44,960 nt of DNA from Candidatus Odinarchaeia archaeon (GTDB lineage: Archaea > Asgardarchaeota > Odinarchaeia > Odinarchaeales > Odinarchaeaceae): the NCBI GenBank assembly GCA_029856525.1, contig JAHQXC010000002.1, positions 1 to 44,960 of the forward strand, given 5' to 3'. A model generated the notes under the pieces. It searched no databases and was not told the DNA's origin. It saw only the letters and a program-made list of their open reading frames with translations. The first letter of the stretch is position 1, and the number at the start of each line of letters is the position of its first letter. Below are positions 34,862 to 42,837 of this stretch, piece after piece. The position numbers and the translations under genes are program-made.

Positions 34862-35389
34862 ATTATGAGTCGAATTATGTTTACTAAGTATTAATTTAAC
34901 AAGAGTTGTGAACGCTTCCTCGATGTTTTCACCGGTTTTAGCGCTTGTTTCAAAGTATGGGTAACCTGTTTCCTTAGTTATTTTTTCAATACTGGATGGT
35001 TTAACTTCAATAGATATTTTTAAGTCTTTTTTATTACCTAAGATAGTACAGGGTATATCTGGTTTAGAGTATTCTTTAACTCTTAGAATCCAAGCTTTAA
35101 GGTTTTCAAATGTTTTAATTCTAGTTAAATCGAAAACAGCTATACAACCGTCTGATCCTTTAAAATAATTTTTATGCATGATCTCCCAGCCTTTCTGGCC
35201 TGCAATATCCCAGATAGATAAATCCACGACCCTACCGTTTATATTTAACTGCTTATAGTATATGTCAACTCCTAAAGTGGGAAGATACTCTGTGCTAAAT
35301 TTCTCTTTTATAAAACCTCTAACAAGGCTTGTTTTCCCAACAGCCGCGTCGCCTACTATAACTATTTTAAATGTAAACTTACCCGCCAT
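34853..35389 (-). CDS. Ras/Rab-like small GTPase
   Basis: A eukaryotic-type Ras superfamily GTPase of 178 residues. All G motifs are intact: G1 GDAAVGKTS, G2 threonine in EYLPTLGVDIY, G3 WDIAGQKGWE, G4 GNKKD, and G5 ETSAKTG. The catalytic glutamine of switch II is present. There is no C-terminal cysteine motif for prenylation (the tail is SKHNSTHNLN), so membrane attachment by lipid is unlikely. Such proteins are abundant in Asgard archaea. Start ATG 35389. Its neighbours are membrane glycosylation and radical SAM genes, which do not name its effector. Confidence 0.93.
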   Translation of the reverse strand: MAGKFTFKIVIVGDAAVGKTSLVRGFIKEKFSTEYLPTLGVDIYYKQLNINGRVVDLSIWDIAGQKGWEIMHKNYFKGSDGCIAVFDLTRIKTFENLKAWILRVKEYSKPDIPCTILGNKKDLKISIEVKPSSIEKITKETGYPYFETSAKTGENIEEAFTTLVKLILSKHNSTHNLN

Positions 35390-35502
35390 GTATAATCCCT
35401 GTTTAACAAAGTTTTTATTGTGACTAGCCTCTAATATATTTAACTGAAAATTCGAATATAATTAGATTTTTAAATTAAATTTCATTTTTTAACGGTGGTA
35501 TT

Positions 35503-36114
35503 GTGCAAGAGGACTGGGAGACTCAATGGAATAGAGCTTGGTCTAATGTACCTTTATGGTGGGTTATACTCTGGCGTGGTTATAAAAAACTGCTTAAAGA
35601 AGTTGATTTGAAATCGCCTAAGATAATAGAGCTTGGTTGCGGTAGTGGTAGAACTTCACTAGCATTAGCTAAGTTATTTAACGGCGAGGTTACATTAGTT
35701 GATAACTCTAAGGCTGCGATACGGAAGGCTAAGCAGACTTTTTATAACCAGAATGTTAACACCAAGTTTATTATAGGAGACCTGTTTTCCCTAAAACTAG
35801 AAGGAGGCTATGATCTAGTCCACAGCGAGGGGTTAATCGAACATTTTAAAGAGAGACAGCTTAACGAGCTTGTTAAACTGCACTCCTCGCTCTGCAACCC
35901 GGAAGGATATGTGATTATTTTCGCTCCAACTCTTTCTAAAACCTATAAGATTTGGAGGTTTATACAGGAAAGACTAGGAGTATGGTATTATGGAGATGAG
36001 AAGCCGATGTTAGAGGGGGAGCTTAAAACTTTATGTGAGCGAAACGGTCTTAAAGTTTTAAAAACAGTTAAAACACCCTTCCAGGTAGGTGTTTTATGTA
36101 AACCTGTAGGATAG
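35503..36114 (+). CDS. Class I SAM-dependent methyltransferase
   Basis: A 203-residue methyltransferase. Motif I is IIELGCGSGRTSLALA (about residue 47), the acidic motif II is VTLVDNS, and the later LVHSEGLIEHF and GYVIIFAPTLS fit the class I fold. The N-terminus begins QEDWETQWNRAW. It starts at GTG 35503 behind ACGGTGG, and ends 24 bases before the radical SAM start, so the two are probably in one operon. The acceptor is unknown; candidates are a lipid or glycan intermediate shared with the next genes. Confidence 0.88.
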   Translation: MQEDWETQWNRAWSNVPLWWVILWRGYKKLLKEVDLKSPKIIELGCGSGRTSLALAKLFNGEVTLVDNSKAAIRKAKQTFYNQNVNTKFIIGDLFSLKLEGGYDLVHSEGLIEHFKERQLNELVKLHSSLCNPEGYVIIFAPTLSKTYKIWRFIQERLGVWYYGDEKPMLEGELKTLCERNGLKVLKTVKTPFQVGVLCKPVG

Positions 36115-36138
36115 GCTAACGTTTTTAAGGTGAGAGCT

Positions 36139-37638
36139 TTGAAGATTATGCTTGTCGCCCCTCCTCTTAATTTTAGGAGAAGTTACAAGGAGCTCTATGA
36201 AGAATATACATGTGACGGAAGCCTTCCGCCGATGGGTTTAATGTATTTAACTGCTGTGCTTAAAAATAACGGTTTCGACGTGAAATTATTCGATCTCAGT
36301 GCTATTCCGGTCACACCTGATTATTTTAGAAAACTCGTTAAAGAATATGATCCGGATATTGTTGGGTTCTCAATTATCGCAGATGCTGTGAACACGAGTA
36401 TAATATTAGCGGGTGAAGTTAAAAAATTAAATCCTAACTGTATTGTTATAGGAGGCGGAATCTCCCCTACATTCTTGTATCGTGAGATTTTAACAAACTG
36501 CCCTTATTTTGATATTATAGTGAGGGGGGAAGGGGAGTATTCGATGTTAAAAATAGCAGAGTTAGCTGAGAAAAATATGTTATGGGAGAATATAAACCAT
36601 TTAAAAGGTATCGTCTATCGCTCCAGTAATGGAGTTGTTAAAGTCAATGAGGGAATTAATCTCATCAACAACCTTGACGAGCTTCCTATGCCTGATAGAT
36701 CAGCTCTTACATTCAACTATACATATCAGTTCGGTCAACTAGAGCTCAGCTCTAAAAAATTCACCACTATACTAACTTCTAGAGGCTGCCCCTTCCAATG
36801 CAGGTTTTGCGCCTGCTCCGCGTTCACACAGTCAACTTATAGAGCTAGATCGCCTGAAAAAGTATTAGATGAATTCGAATACATTTACAGTGAAGGCTAC
36901 CGGCAGGTTCTGATAACAGACGATCATTTCTTTCTCACCCCTAAAAGAACAATTGATATTTTGAAAGGGTTAAGAGAGAGAGGCGTGGACATGGAGATTA
37001 TCTGTGAGAGTAGAGTCGACTTCGCTAGATCTGAGGTCTTAAAAGAAGCATATAAAAGCGGGGTTAAATCAATCTTCTACGGTATGGAGTCAGGGAGTCA
37101 GAGAATACTAGACTACTATCAGAAAAAGATTACTATACCTCAGATTATTGAAGCTGTTAAAAAAACCAGAGATGCGGGTATTAACATGGTTGTAGGCTCA
37201 TTTATGTTCGGCGCGCCGGGTGAAACATGGGAGGATATGCTTTTAACTGTAAAGTTGATTTTAAGTTTAGATATAGATGTCCCGATACTTAATATCGTGG
37301 ATGTTCTACCAGGTACAGGTTTATGGTTTGAAGCTGAGAGAAGAGGCATACTTCCAGCTGATGCTTGGAGGAGAACCGTGAACGCGGCTAAAATATTCCC
37401 GGACACTGTTCCACTCGACCGTATAAGATTTTTAATAGATAAAACTTATAATCTATTTATTAAGAGAGGAGGGTATATAGGCAGACAGCTGATTAGAACT
37501 TTTGGAGATAACTGGAGGCGGGGGTTAGTTTACAGAAATATAAGGAGACTCGGTTTAACTAGGATTACAAAAGTCTTCAAGGAATATACGTCTTCACGCC
37601 GCATGTATAAATATCAGTTAAAAAATCAGGTTAGCTAG
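36139..37638 (+). CDS. B12-binding domain radical SAM enzyme
   Basis: A class B-type radical SAM protein of about 499 residues. The N-terminal half is a B12-binding-like Rossmann domain (IVGFSIIADAVNTS, GGGISPTF). The radical SAM core starts at SRGCPFQCRFCAC, the CxxxCxxC cluster motif, and ends with a helical C-terminal extension. No cobalamin-ligand histidine is obvious. I place the start at TTG 36139 (MKIMLVAPPLNF), because AAGGTGA lies just before it and overlaps the track's GTG. Enzymes of this architecture make lipid or cofactor modifications (methylations, GDGT ring formation and coupling). It sits between a methyltransferase and a GT-C protein, on one strand. Confidence 0.88.
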   Translation: MKIMLVAPPLNFRRSYKELYEEYTCDGSLPPMGLMYLTAVLKNNGFDVKLFDLSAIPVTPDYFRKLVKEYDPDIVGFSIIADAVNTSIILAGEVKKLNPNCIVIGGGISPTFLYREILTNCPYFDIIVRGEGEYSMLKIAELAEKNMLWENINHLKGIVYRSSNGVVKVNEGINLINNLDELPMPDRSALTFNYTYQFGQLELSSKKFTTILTSRGCPFQCRFCACSAFTQSTYRARSPEKVLDEFEYIYSEGYRQVLITDDHFFLTPKRTIDILKGLRERGVDMEIICESRVDFARSEVLKEAYKSGVKSIFYGMESGSQRILDYYQKKITIPQIIEAVKKTRDAGINMVVGSFMFGAPGETWEDMLLTVKLILSLDIDVPILNIVDVLPGTGLWFEAERRGILPADAWRRTVNAAKIFPDTVPLDRIRFLIDKTYNLFIKRGGYIGRQLIRTFGDNWRRGLVYRNIRRLGLTRITKVFKEYTSSRRMYKYQLKNQVS

Positions 37639-37653
37639 AAACGGCTGATTAAC

Positions 37654-39324
37654 GTGGATAAGAAAACTTTGATTTTAACCATGCTGCTGATTTCATCGAC
37701 GAGTATTATAATCAGATTAGCTAATATTTTACGGTTCCCGATTCTACCAACCGCCTTCGATCCATGGTATCACATGGCTATCGTTAACTCTATTATTAAA
37801 CACGGCGAATTAAACTTATCATTGTACAGAGGGGGTTTCCTTTTACACTTATTCACCGCTTTAATAAGCTTAGCCACCGGGATAAGCATATTCGATATAG
37901 TTAAATATCTACCTTTATTCATCAGCCCTTTAACGGTTTTAGCTACCTATCATCTAGCTAAAAATATCACAGGAAACCGGGAAATAATTATCTTAAGTGT
38001 TTTCTCATTAAATTGTTTATCATTCAGCTTTATTTTCGCTACAAATCAGTTTTGGCCTGAGCTTTTAACCCTACCTTTAGCTCTTCTAACTGTAAGTTTC
38101 TTTTTAAAAGCTGTTTTCAAAAAAAACAGTTTATCAGCGGTTATAAGCGTGCTATTATATGCGATTATAATGCTTACACACGATTTCTCAGCGATTATGA
38201 CGCTTATAATAATCCTTTCAATAATTGTTTTCTTAACTTTCACAACCGGTTTAATCTCAAAACACGCTATTTTAATCACATTGGCCTGTTCAGCTTTAAT
38301 GACAGGTTGGAGTTTAATATTCACTACGGCTACAGTTTTATATAGCATTATCACTAAACTTTACTTTTTAATACCTGTTTTCGCGTTGATTTTTTCAACT
38401 ACAGTTTACATATTTAGAAGAATTAGAGTGCAGGGAGACTATGAGAGTATAAGGTTATCAAGTTTTACATACCCGTTATGGGCTTTCTTCACTTTAACAG
38501 GCTTGGTTTTAACTCTGGTAATAACTTTTATTCCACCAATCTCCTACACTTTAACGTTAACTGTTGAATATATCAGTATAGCTTTACCTGGAACTGTGGT
38601 TTTTATATCGCTGATCAGCTTAGGCTCATTGATTATATTTCAAAACTATCATCGACAATCCAGTATAATAGTAGGAGTTATAGCTGGACCTGTAGCTTTA
38701 ATACTACTCCCTTTAATATTATATTTAGTCTCATCGCCTTTAATTGAACCTGAGCGAATCTTAGAATTCACTTCTATAGGCGGGGCTTTAATATCAGGTC
38801 TAGGTTTAACAGTTATCCTAAATAAGATATCCCGCGCAGACTCAGATGAAAGAAGAAAAATCTACACAGCTATCTTAATACCAGCATTATGTGTTAGCGT
38901 GATTTCATCAACGCTCTGGGCTTATCCTACGCCAAGCGAGGGTTTAAGATACTTGAATTGGAACACATACTCAGAGTTAGATTTAGCTTTATGGTGTTCA
39001 AAACATATTAACGGTCAGACTATAATATCTGACTGGAGATTAGGATATATTTTAACCGGGTTTTTAGCTGATCCACCCGACTATAATATTATAATTAACG
39101 CTTTACTATTATATGAGAGTAATAGAAGTGTAATACTTTCTATCCCCTATAAACTAGGAGTTTACCTAGTTTTAGATGATTGGATGATTAAACACGGACC
39201 TACACAGCCACCCTCCTACGGGTTAACAGCGCCTCTTGAAAGCTCTAAAAACTATTATGATGCAAGCAGCGAGTACGTGAAAATATATGATAACGGTTAT
39301 GAATGGGTTTACTTCACGCAGTAA
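37654..39324 (+). CDS. GT-C-like polytopic membrane protein, oligosaccharyltransferase-like features
   Basis: A 556-residue protein with about 12 hydrophobic segments and a short soluble C-terminus. The first loop has FDPWYHMAIVNSI, the D-P-x-Y-H arrangement seen in STT3/AglB and other GT-C enzymes. Near the end SDWRLGYILTGFLA resembles the W-W-D-Y-G region loosely. Whether it is a true AglB relative or another lipid-linked sugar transferase cannot be told. Its start, GTG 37654, lies 15 bases past the radical SAM stop; translation coupling in one operon is likely. Confidence 0.75.
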   Translation: MDKKTLILTMLLISSTSIIIRLANILRFPILPTAFDPWYHMAIVNSIIKHGELNLSLYRGGFLLHLFTALISLATGISIFDIVKYLPLFISPLTVLATYHLAKNITGNREIIILSVFSLNCLSFSFIFATNQFWPELLTLPLALLTVSFFLKAVFKKNSLSAVISVLLYAIIMLTHDFSAIMTLIIILSIIVFLTFTTGLISKHAILITLACSALMTGWSLIFTTATVLYSIITKLYFLIPVFALIFSTTVYIFRRIRVQGDYESIRLSSFTYPLWAFFTLTGLVLTLVITFIPPISYTLTLTVEYISIALPGTVVFISLISLGSLIIFQNYHRQSSIIVGVIAGPVALILLPLILYLVSSPLIEPERILEFTSIGGALISGLGLTVILNKISRADSDERRKIYTAILIPALCVSVISSTLWAYPTPSEGLRYLNWNTYSELDLALWCSKHINGQTIISDWRLGYILTGFLADPPDYNIIINALLLYESNRSVILSIPYKLGVYLVLDDWMIKHGPTQPPSYGLTAPLESSKNYYDASSEYVKIYDNGYEWVYFTQ

Positions 39325-39331
39325 ACATCGG

Positions 39332-40231
39332 TTAAAGTATCACTGAGCCTGTTAAAGCAAAATTTAGTATAAATTTCTTGAAACCTGTGATGGTCTCTAG
39401 GATCCTAGCTGAAAGCCATTCTTCAGCCGGAGGTTTAGGCTCGTAAACGATAATTCGCAGATAGGTGTCTTCAACTATAAGTTCTACTCTTCCAATAAAT
39501 GAAAGCTTTTTAAAATTAAATAATAGTCTTGTCAACCAACGATATGATGGTAGTAAACGAAGTTTACCCTCGTAAAGTTTAGTATTCTTCCATATAATGT
39601 TGTTATCTACGATCAGCTCTAATTTATCATATTGGTTTTTAAGATTCTCCTCGTAGATAAGATACCTCCCCGAGATACTCTTATAAAAATCTGTTATTTC
39701 AATCTTAGACTCTACTCCATTAGTTAAAATATATGTGTTGTAAAAAAGACTTGTTTTTAAGGCAGAGTCATTTAATTCTAACTCGACTGCAACGTCGACT
39801 TGCCTAGGTTTACTCTCAATTTTATAATTTTGAAAGATCGCTGCTAGAAAATCTCTCTCTAATCGTGTAAGTTCAGCTAAACTATTCTCTAATAGAGAGG
39901 CTTTAAAATATTTTGATTTAAGCCAGCTGCACAGCCTGTTTAAAATAAGATTGAAAGGGATAATAATTATGAAAACTACAAGTATTAGGTAAACAGTGAA
40001 GGTTAAAGGCGAGACTGGAACGATGAAAATAAAGTTGTATAGAAACGGGAGGAGGATAATTGAAATAACGGTTACTAATATAACCTCTATGAGAAGGTAA
40101 CCAGGGTTCTTTAAGGCCTCGTTTAAACGTAGTATTTTATTCCTATAAGCAGCCGTCTTAAATTCTTTTAAGATGCTCGTAATAGCCTCGCGCTCCGAGT
40201 TAAGCTGGCTGATAATTTTTTCCACGCTCAT
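39332..40231 (-). CDS. Unknown protein with one membrane hairpin and a C-terminal beta-rich domain
   Basis: A 299-residue protein with no family recognised. A charged helical N-terminus (MSVEKIISQLNSEREA) is followed by two membrane helices (LIEVILVTVISIILLPFLY and PLTFTVYLILVVFIIIIPF), then a helix (SLAELTRLERDFLAAIF) and a strand-rich soluble tail. The topology puts both ends on the cytosolic side. Start ATG 40231. It is convergent with the GT-C-like gene; the next plus-strand genes are small membrane proteins, so a local membrane-associated unit is possible. Confidence 0.75.
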   Translation of the reverse strand: MSVEKIISQLNSEREAITSILKEFKTAAYRNKILRLNEALKNPGYLLIEVILVTVISIILLPFLYNFIFIVPVSPLTFTVYLILVVFIIIIPFNLILNRLCSWLKSKYFKASLLENSLAELTRLERDFLAAIFQNYKIESKPRQVDVAVELELNDSALKTSLFYNTYILTNGVESKIEITDFYKSISGRYLIYEENLKNQYDKLELIVDNNIIWKNTKLYEGKLRLLPSYRWLTRLLFNFKKLSFIGRVELIVEDTYLRIIVYEPKPPAEEWLSARILETITGFKKFILNFALTGSVIL

Positions 40232-40519
40232 TTAGATCACTGTTTAAATCTCAAATATATATTAGAGTTTGAAAATTAAGGATTTTAACTCTATCGAATA
40301 ATATCGTTAAAAATGTCGCGAAAAATATTATAAAATAATAATTTTCCCTTAAGATTCTAGAGAACTGAGATTATCTTTTTCTATCATTAAGCTTGATCAG
40401 CTTAATCTACACTTATTTGAAGATATTAAGCATCGAAAGTCGAAGCGCCGTTCTAATCTAAGAGGCTTCGAAAATATTTAAAAATAATCCGCATTCAAGC
40501 TTGTTAACGGCGACCTCTA
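40232..40519. promoter_or_regulatory. Gene-free AT-rich divergent region
   Basis: About 290 bases between divergent genes. Near the right end, AATATTTAAAAATAA (about 40472-40486) is a likely TATA box for the small membrane protein pair, roughly 40 bases before ATG 40520. I saw no RNA gene or strong repeat. The leftmost part is presumably the promoter of the 299-residue protein. Confidence 0.4.
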
Positions 40520-40711
40520 ATGGCTAAAAAGAAAAAAAGTTTATTAAAGAAATTTCTAGTTTCAATTGCAGTAGGTTTTATCAGCTTAGCTACCTCTTTA
40601 GCTATTATCTCAGCTTTAAACTATGGGTTAAGTCTGATAGTATTATTTCAATGGTTTTTTATAAGCGCCCCGGGTATTCTCATACTCATTTCTCTAAGCG
40701 AAGGTGATTAG
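40520..40711 (+). CDS. Small membrane protein, 63 residues
   Basis: A lysine-rich N-terminus (MAKKKKSLLKKF) is followed by two hydrophobic segments (LVSIAVGFISLATSLAIISAL and GLSLIVLFQWFFISAPGILILI). It has no homologue I recognise. A ribosome binding site is plausible in GGCGACC, and the next gene begins directly at the base after the stop with GGTGA spanning the end of this gene, so the two are co-translated. Short hydrophobic proteins like this often act as partners of the neighbouring membrane protein, but this is inference. Confidence 0.65.
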   Translation: MAKKKKSLLKKFLVSIAVGFISLATSLAIISALNYGLSLIVLFQWFFISAPGILILISLSEGD

Positions 40712-41101
40712 ATGAGTTTTAAAAAATATTTTATAAGAATTCTAATAGTGTTTTTCACTGGAATTCTAATCTTAAACATATTAACCAGTCTAATAAGAAA
40801 TGTTACCGTTATGATATTACTCTTCATAACACCTATAGCAGTCGCCTTCATCCTATTAAATATTAGAGAGTTAAACACATGGATTAGAAAAAATTATAGG
40901 AGAGGTGAGAGGGGAGTGTTATCATTTAAAAAAACGGGTGATAAAATAAACCTCTTAATTAAACCGTTCATCCCGTTAATAAATCAGATCTGCGAGGATA
41001 TAAAACAGGCTGAGGATAGAAAACTAAAAGCGTTAAACCTTACATACGGGGAAAATTACTTGAAGCCTTTAATGGATATTATAAAAAGATTAGAGGAGTA
41101 A
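40712..41101 (+). CDS. Small membrane protein with soluble helical tail, 129 residues
   Basis: Two hydrophobic segments (IRILIVFFTGILILNILTSL and VMILLFITPIAVAFILL) precede a basic stretch (RKNYRRGERG) and a helical tail (INLLIKPFIPLINQICEDIKQAEDRKLKAL). No family recognised. Translation starts at ATG 40712 directly after the upstream stop, with GGTGA 3 bases before it. The tail may be a docking surface. It ends one base before the convergent HIT gene. Confidence 0.7.
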   Translation: MSFKKYFIRILIVFFTGILILNILTSLIRNVTVMILLFITPIAVAFILLNIRELNTWIRKNYRRGERGVLSFKKTGDKINLLIKPFIPLINQICEDIKQAEDRKLKALNLTYGENYLKPLMDIIKRLEE

Positions 41102-41102
41102 A

Positions 41103-41597
41103 TTAATCTGATAAAACAGATATATGTGGAAGTAATAGGTTATATGTTTGCTCAATTGTCTCAATTAAAACTCTAGCACCCCCGATTACCTCCATAAATC
41201 CTAATTCAGACCTATACCGGGGAACGACATGAACGTGAAGATGTTTTATGCTAGCGCCACTGTTCTCGCCGATGTTAACTCCTATATTAAAACCCGGTGG
41301 ATTGTAAACTTTTTTTAAAAGATTAATTACAGCGGCGACCTTATTAAACAGGTAAGCGATCTCAGCTTCATTAAGCTCAACTAAGCTTTCAACATGTCTA
41401 GTTGGAACCACCATTAAATGACCGGGGTTATAAGGATACTTGTTTAAAACCACCATAATTTTTTCATTTTTAAAAAGTATTTTAACATCAGATTCTTCAG
41501 GTTTCTTGAAAGCTTTACAGAATATACACTCAAGGTTTTTATCCTTGTTAAGGACGTAATCCTTCTTATCTGGAACATATAATATATCCTTGAATAT
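41103..41597 (-). CDS. HIT family hydrolase (histidine triad), N-terminus lacks canonical start
   Basis: The track frame (ATG 41456) gives a truncated protein with the triad motif HLHVHVV and the NPGHLMVVPTRHVE signature. In-frame sequence upstream clearly continues the family: ILYVPDKKDY and the zinc-type CIFC motif, followed by KAFKKPEES. The frame opens at a TGA (41604-41606), and no ATG, GTG or TTG exists between them. ATA 41597 lies 6 bases after GGTGA (on the minus strand), a good ribosome-binding distance. Alternatively, TTG 41614 becomes in-frame if one extra A is added to the run near 41598-41600. HIT enzymes hydrolyse dinucleoside polyphosphates or AMP conjugates. The exact substrate is unknown. 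Confidence 0.85.
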   Translation of the reverse strand: MFKDILYVPDKKDYVLNKDKNLECIFCKAFKKPEESDVKILFKNEKIMVVLNKYPYNPGHLMVVPTRHVESLVELNEAEIAYLFNKVAAVINLLKKVYNPPGFNIGVNIGENSGASIKHLHVHVVPRYRSELGFMEVIGGARVLIETIEQTYNLLLPHISVLSD

Positions 41598-41614
41598 TTC
41601 AGGTCACCTTGCAA

Positions 41615-41886
41615 AACAGGCTTCCAATTTAAACTGTAACGGTTATAAGACCTCTTTTAATAGGAAGAGGGTTCAAGCTGATAAAATTAGATAATTCTTC
41701 TATCTTTATAATATTTTTGAGAGAGACTGGTTAAAGCGAATCTAAGCTAACAAAGACAGAGACCGGCTTATAAAACTAGTATAGTCGTTAACTGGGAAGC
41801 CTTGAGAAAAATAAGAAATTAACTTAAACAATACATTATATAAAGTTAATATATTTTTAGCGTGTGAAAATTTATAGACGACAATT
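41615..41886. other. Gene-free stretch between HIT and next minus-strand gene
   Basis: About 270 bases, AT-rich, with no supported open frame. Reading the minus strand it must include the promoter and leader of the HIT gene; TATA-like stretches occur (for example ataatattttt near 41718). No tRNA or C/D box RNA was identified. Confidence 0.4.
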
Positions 41887-42510
41887 TCAAAAATCAGTTT
41901 TATTATATTCAGGAGGCGGAGTAGACTTTACCTCGTGTTTTAAAAAATTGTAAATATAGAAAACAGATGTGAAATAGTTTTCAGCGAGACTTAAACTAAC
42001 CCCGTTATTCTCTAAAGCGTACCTTAACCTATTCTCCCATATATCAATTAATTCAATTAGAGATAAACTAAAATAGTTTTTACATGTAAAAAAGTGTTTA
42101 AGATTCGAAGATTTAACGTATTCTAGTAATTTGAGTAAAACTAGGCGACTAAGCTTCACCGCTTCAACCGGTTTATTCAATCTTAATAAGTTATCTATTA
42201 GCCTAAATTTTTTAATAATATAAGTATCAGACGCTTCTTTTAGTGATCCTGTGATCTCATCTCTTAAAAGCATATTTAACCAGCTTATTTTTTTAATGAA
42301 AGCAGTTAAACTCTTCTTTTTAAAGTATACTATGCTTATAATAATAAATCCTAGTAGCGTAGAGAAAGAGGCGAGAATATAAGTGTAAACACTTGGTGGT
42401 AGAATTTTCAGGTAGTAGACTGGTATTAGAATAAATGAAGTTAAACTTATTAAAGCTGATAATATGATTAGAGTTTTCACGGCCTCATGTATTTTCAATT
42501 TAAATACCAT
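41887..42510 (-). CDS. Unknown protein with two N-terminal membrane helices
   Basis: A 207-residue protein. The first third has two hydrophobic helices (TLIILSALISLTSFILIPVYYL and YTYILASFSTLLGFIIISIVYF), and the remainder is a soluble all-helical domain (LIDNLLRLNKPVEAVKLSRLVLLKLLEYV). The helical part vaguely recalls cytosolic repeat domains of DUF4129-type proteins, but no motif confirms it. Start ATG 42510. It is divergent from the Ig-repeat surface protein, and a role at the same cell-surface site is possible. Confidence 0.7.
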   Translation of the reverse strand: MVFKLKIHEAVKTLIILSALISLTSFILIPVYYLKILPPSVYTYILASFSTLLGFIIISIVYFKKKSLTAFIKKISWLNMLLRDEITGSLKEASDTYIIKKFRLIDNLLRLNKPVEAVKLSRLVLLKLLEYVKSSNLKHFFTCKNYFSLSLIELIDIWENRLRYALENNGVSLSLAENYFTSVFYIYNFLKHEVKSTPPPEYNKTDF

Positions 42511-42837
42511 AATGTTTCAGTTAAAGCGGTAAATTAATTAAATATGAACATCTAAAAAATATCTGGTTTTTATAAAACTTTATCGGATTTTTAGAATTCT
42601 CAAATATTTTTTATCAAAGATTTAAGGGTTTAAAACAGCTATAATTTTAAAATAAGCTGTAAAAAAACCTAATTAAATAAAATTTTTAAACACCTGTCCA
42701 TGAAAGCCAGGTAGTGAATGTTAAAAAACGCGACATTTTAGACAGCAATAAAATAATCTGAATGAAAGCGTGCTATCGTCTAGTAAACTACCGAAGCGTT
42801 TTTAAATAGAACGCTTACCCGGCTATACTCGAGCTGT
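42511..42837. other. 327-base divergent intergenic region with two plus-strand TATA boxes
   Basis: Two TATA-like boxes read on the plus strand: AAATTTTTAAACACC near 42678-42692 and GTTTTTAAATAG near 42799-42809. The second belongs to the surface protein gene. The first has no open frame behind it, so a short transcript between about 42713 and 42790 is possible. Small stems occur there: ACCTG/CAGGT near 42692-42714 and AATGT/ACATT near 42717-42737. No defined RNA family is recognised. Confidence 0.4.
42794..42816. promoter_or_regulatory. Inverted repeat flanking the surface-protein TATA box
   Basis: AAGCGTT and AACGCTT (7-base perfect arms) enclose TTTAAATAG, so the TATA box sits inside the palindrome. 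The start codon is 22 bases after the right arm, consistent with a near-leaderless transcript. A bound dimer here would compete with TBP; a plain hairpin is the alternative. Confidence 0.5.
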
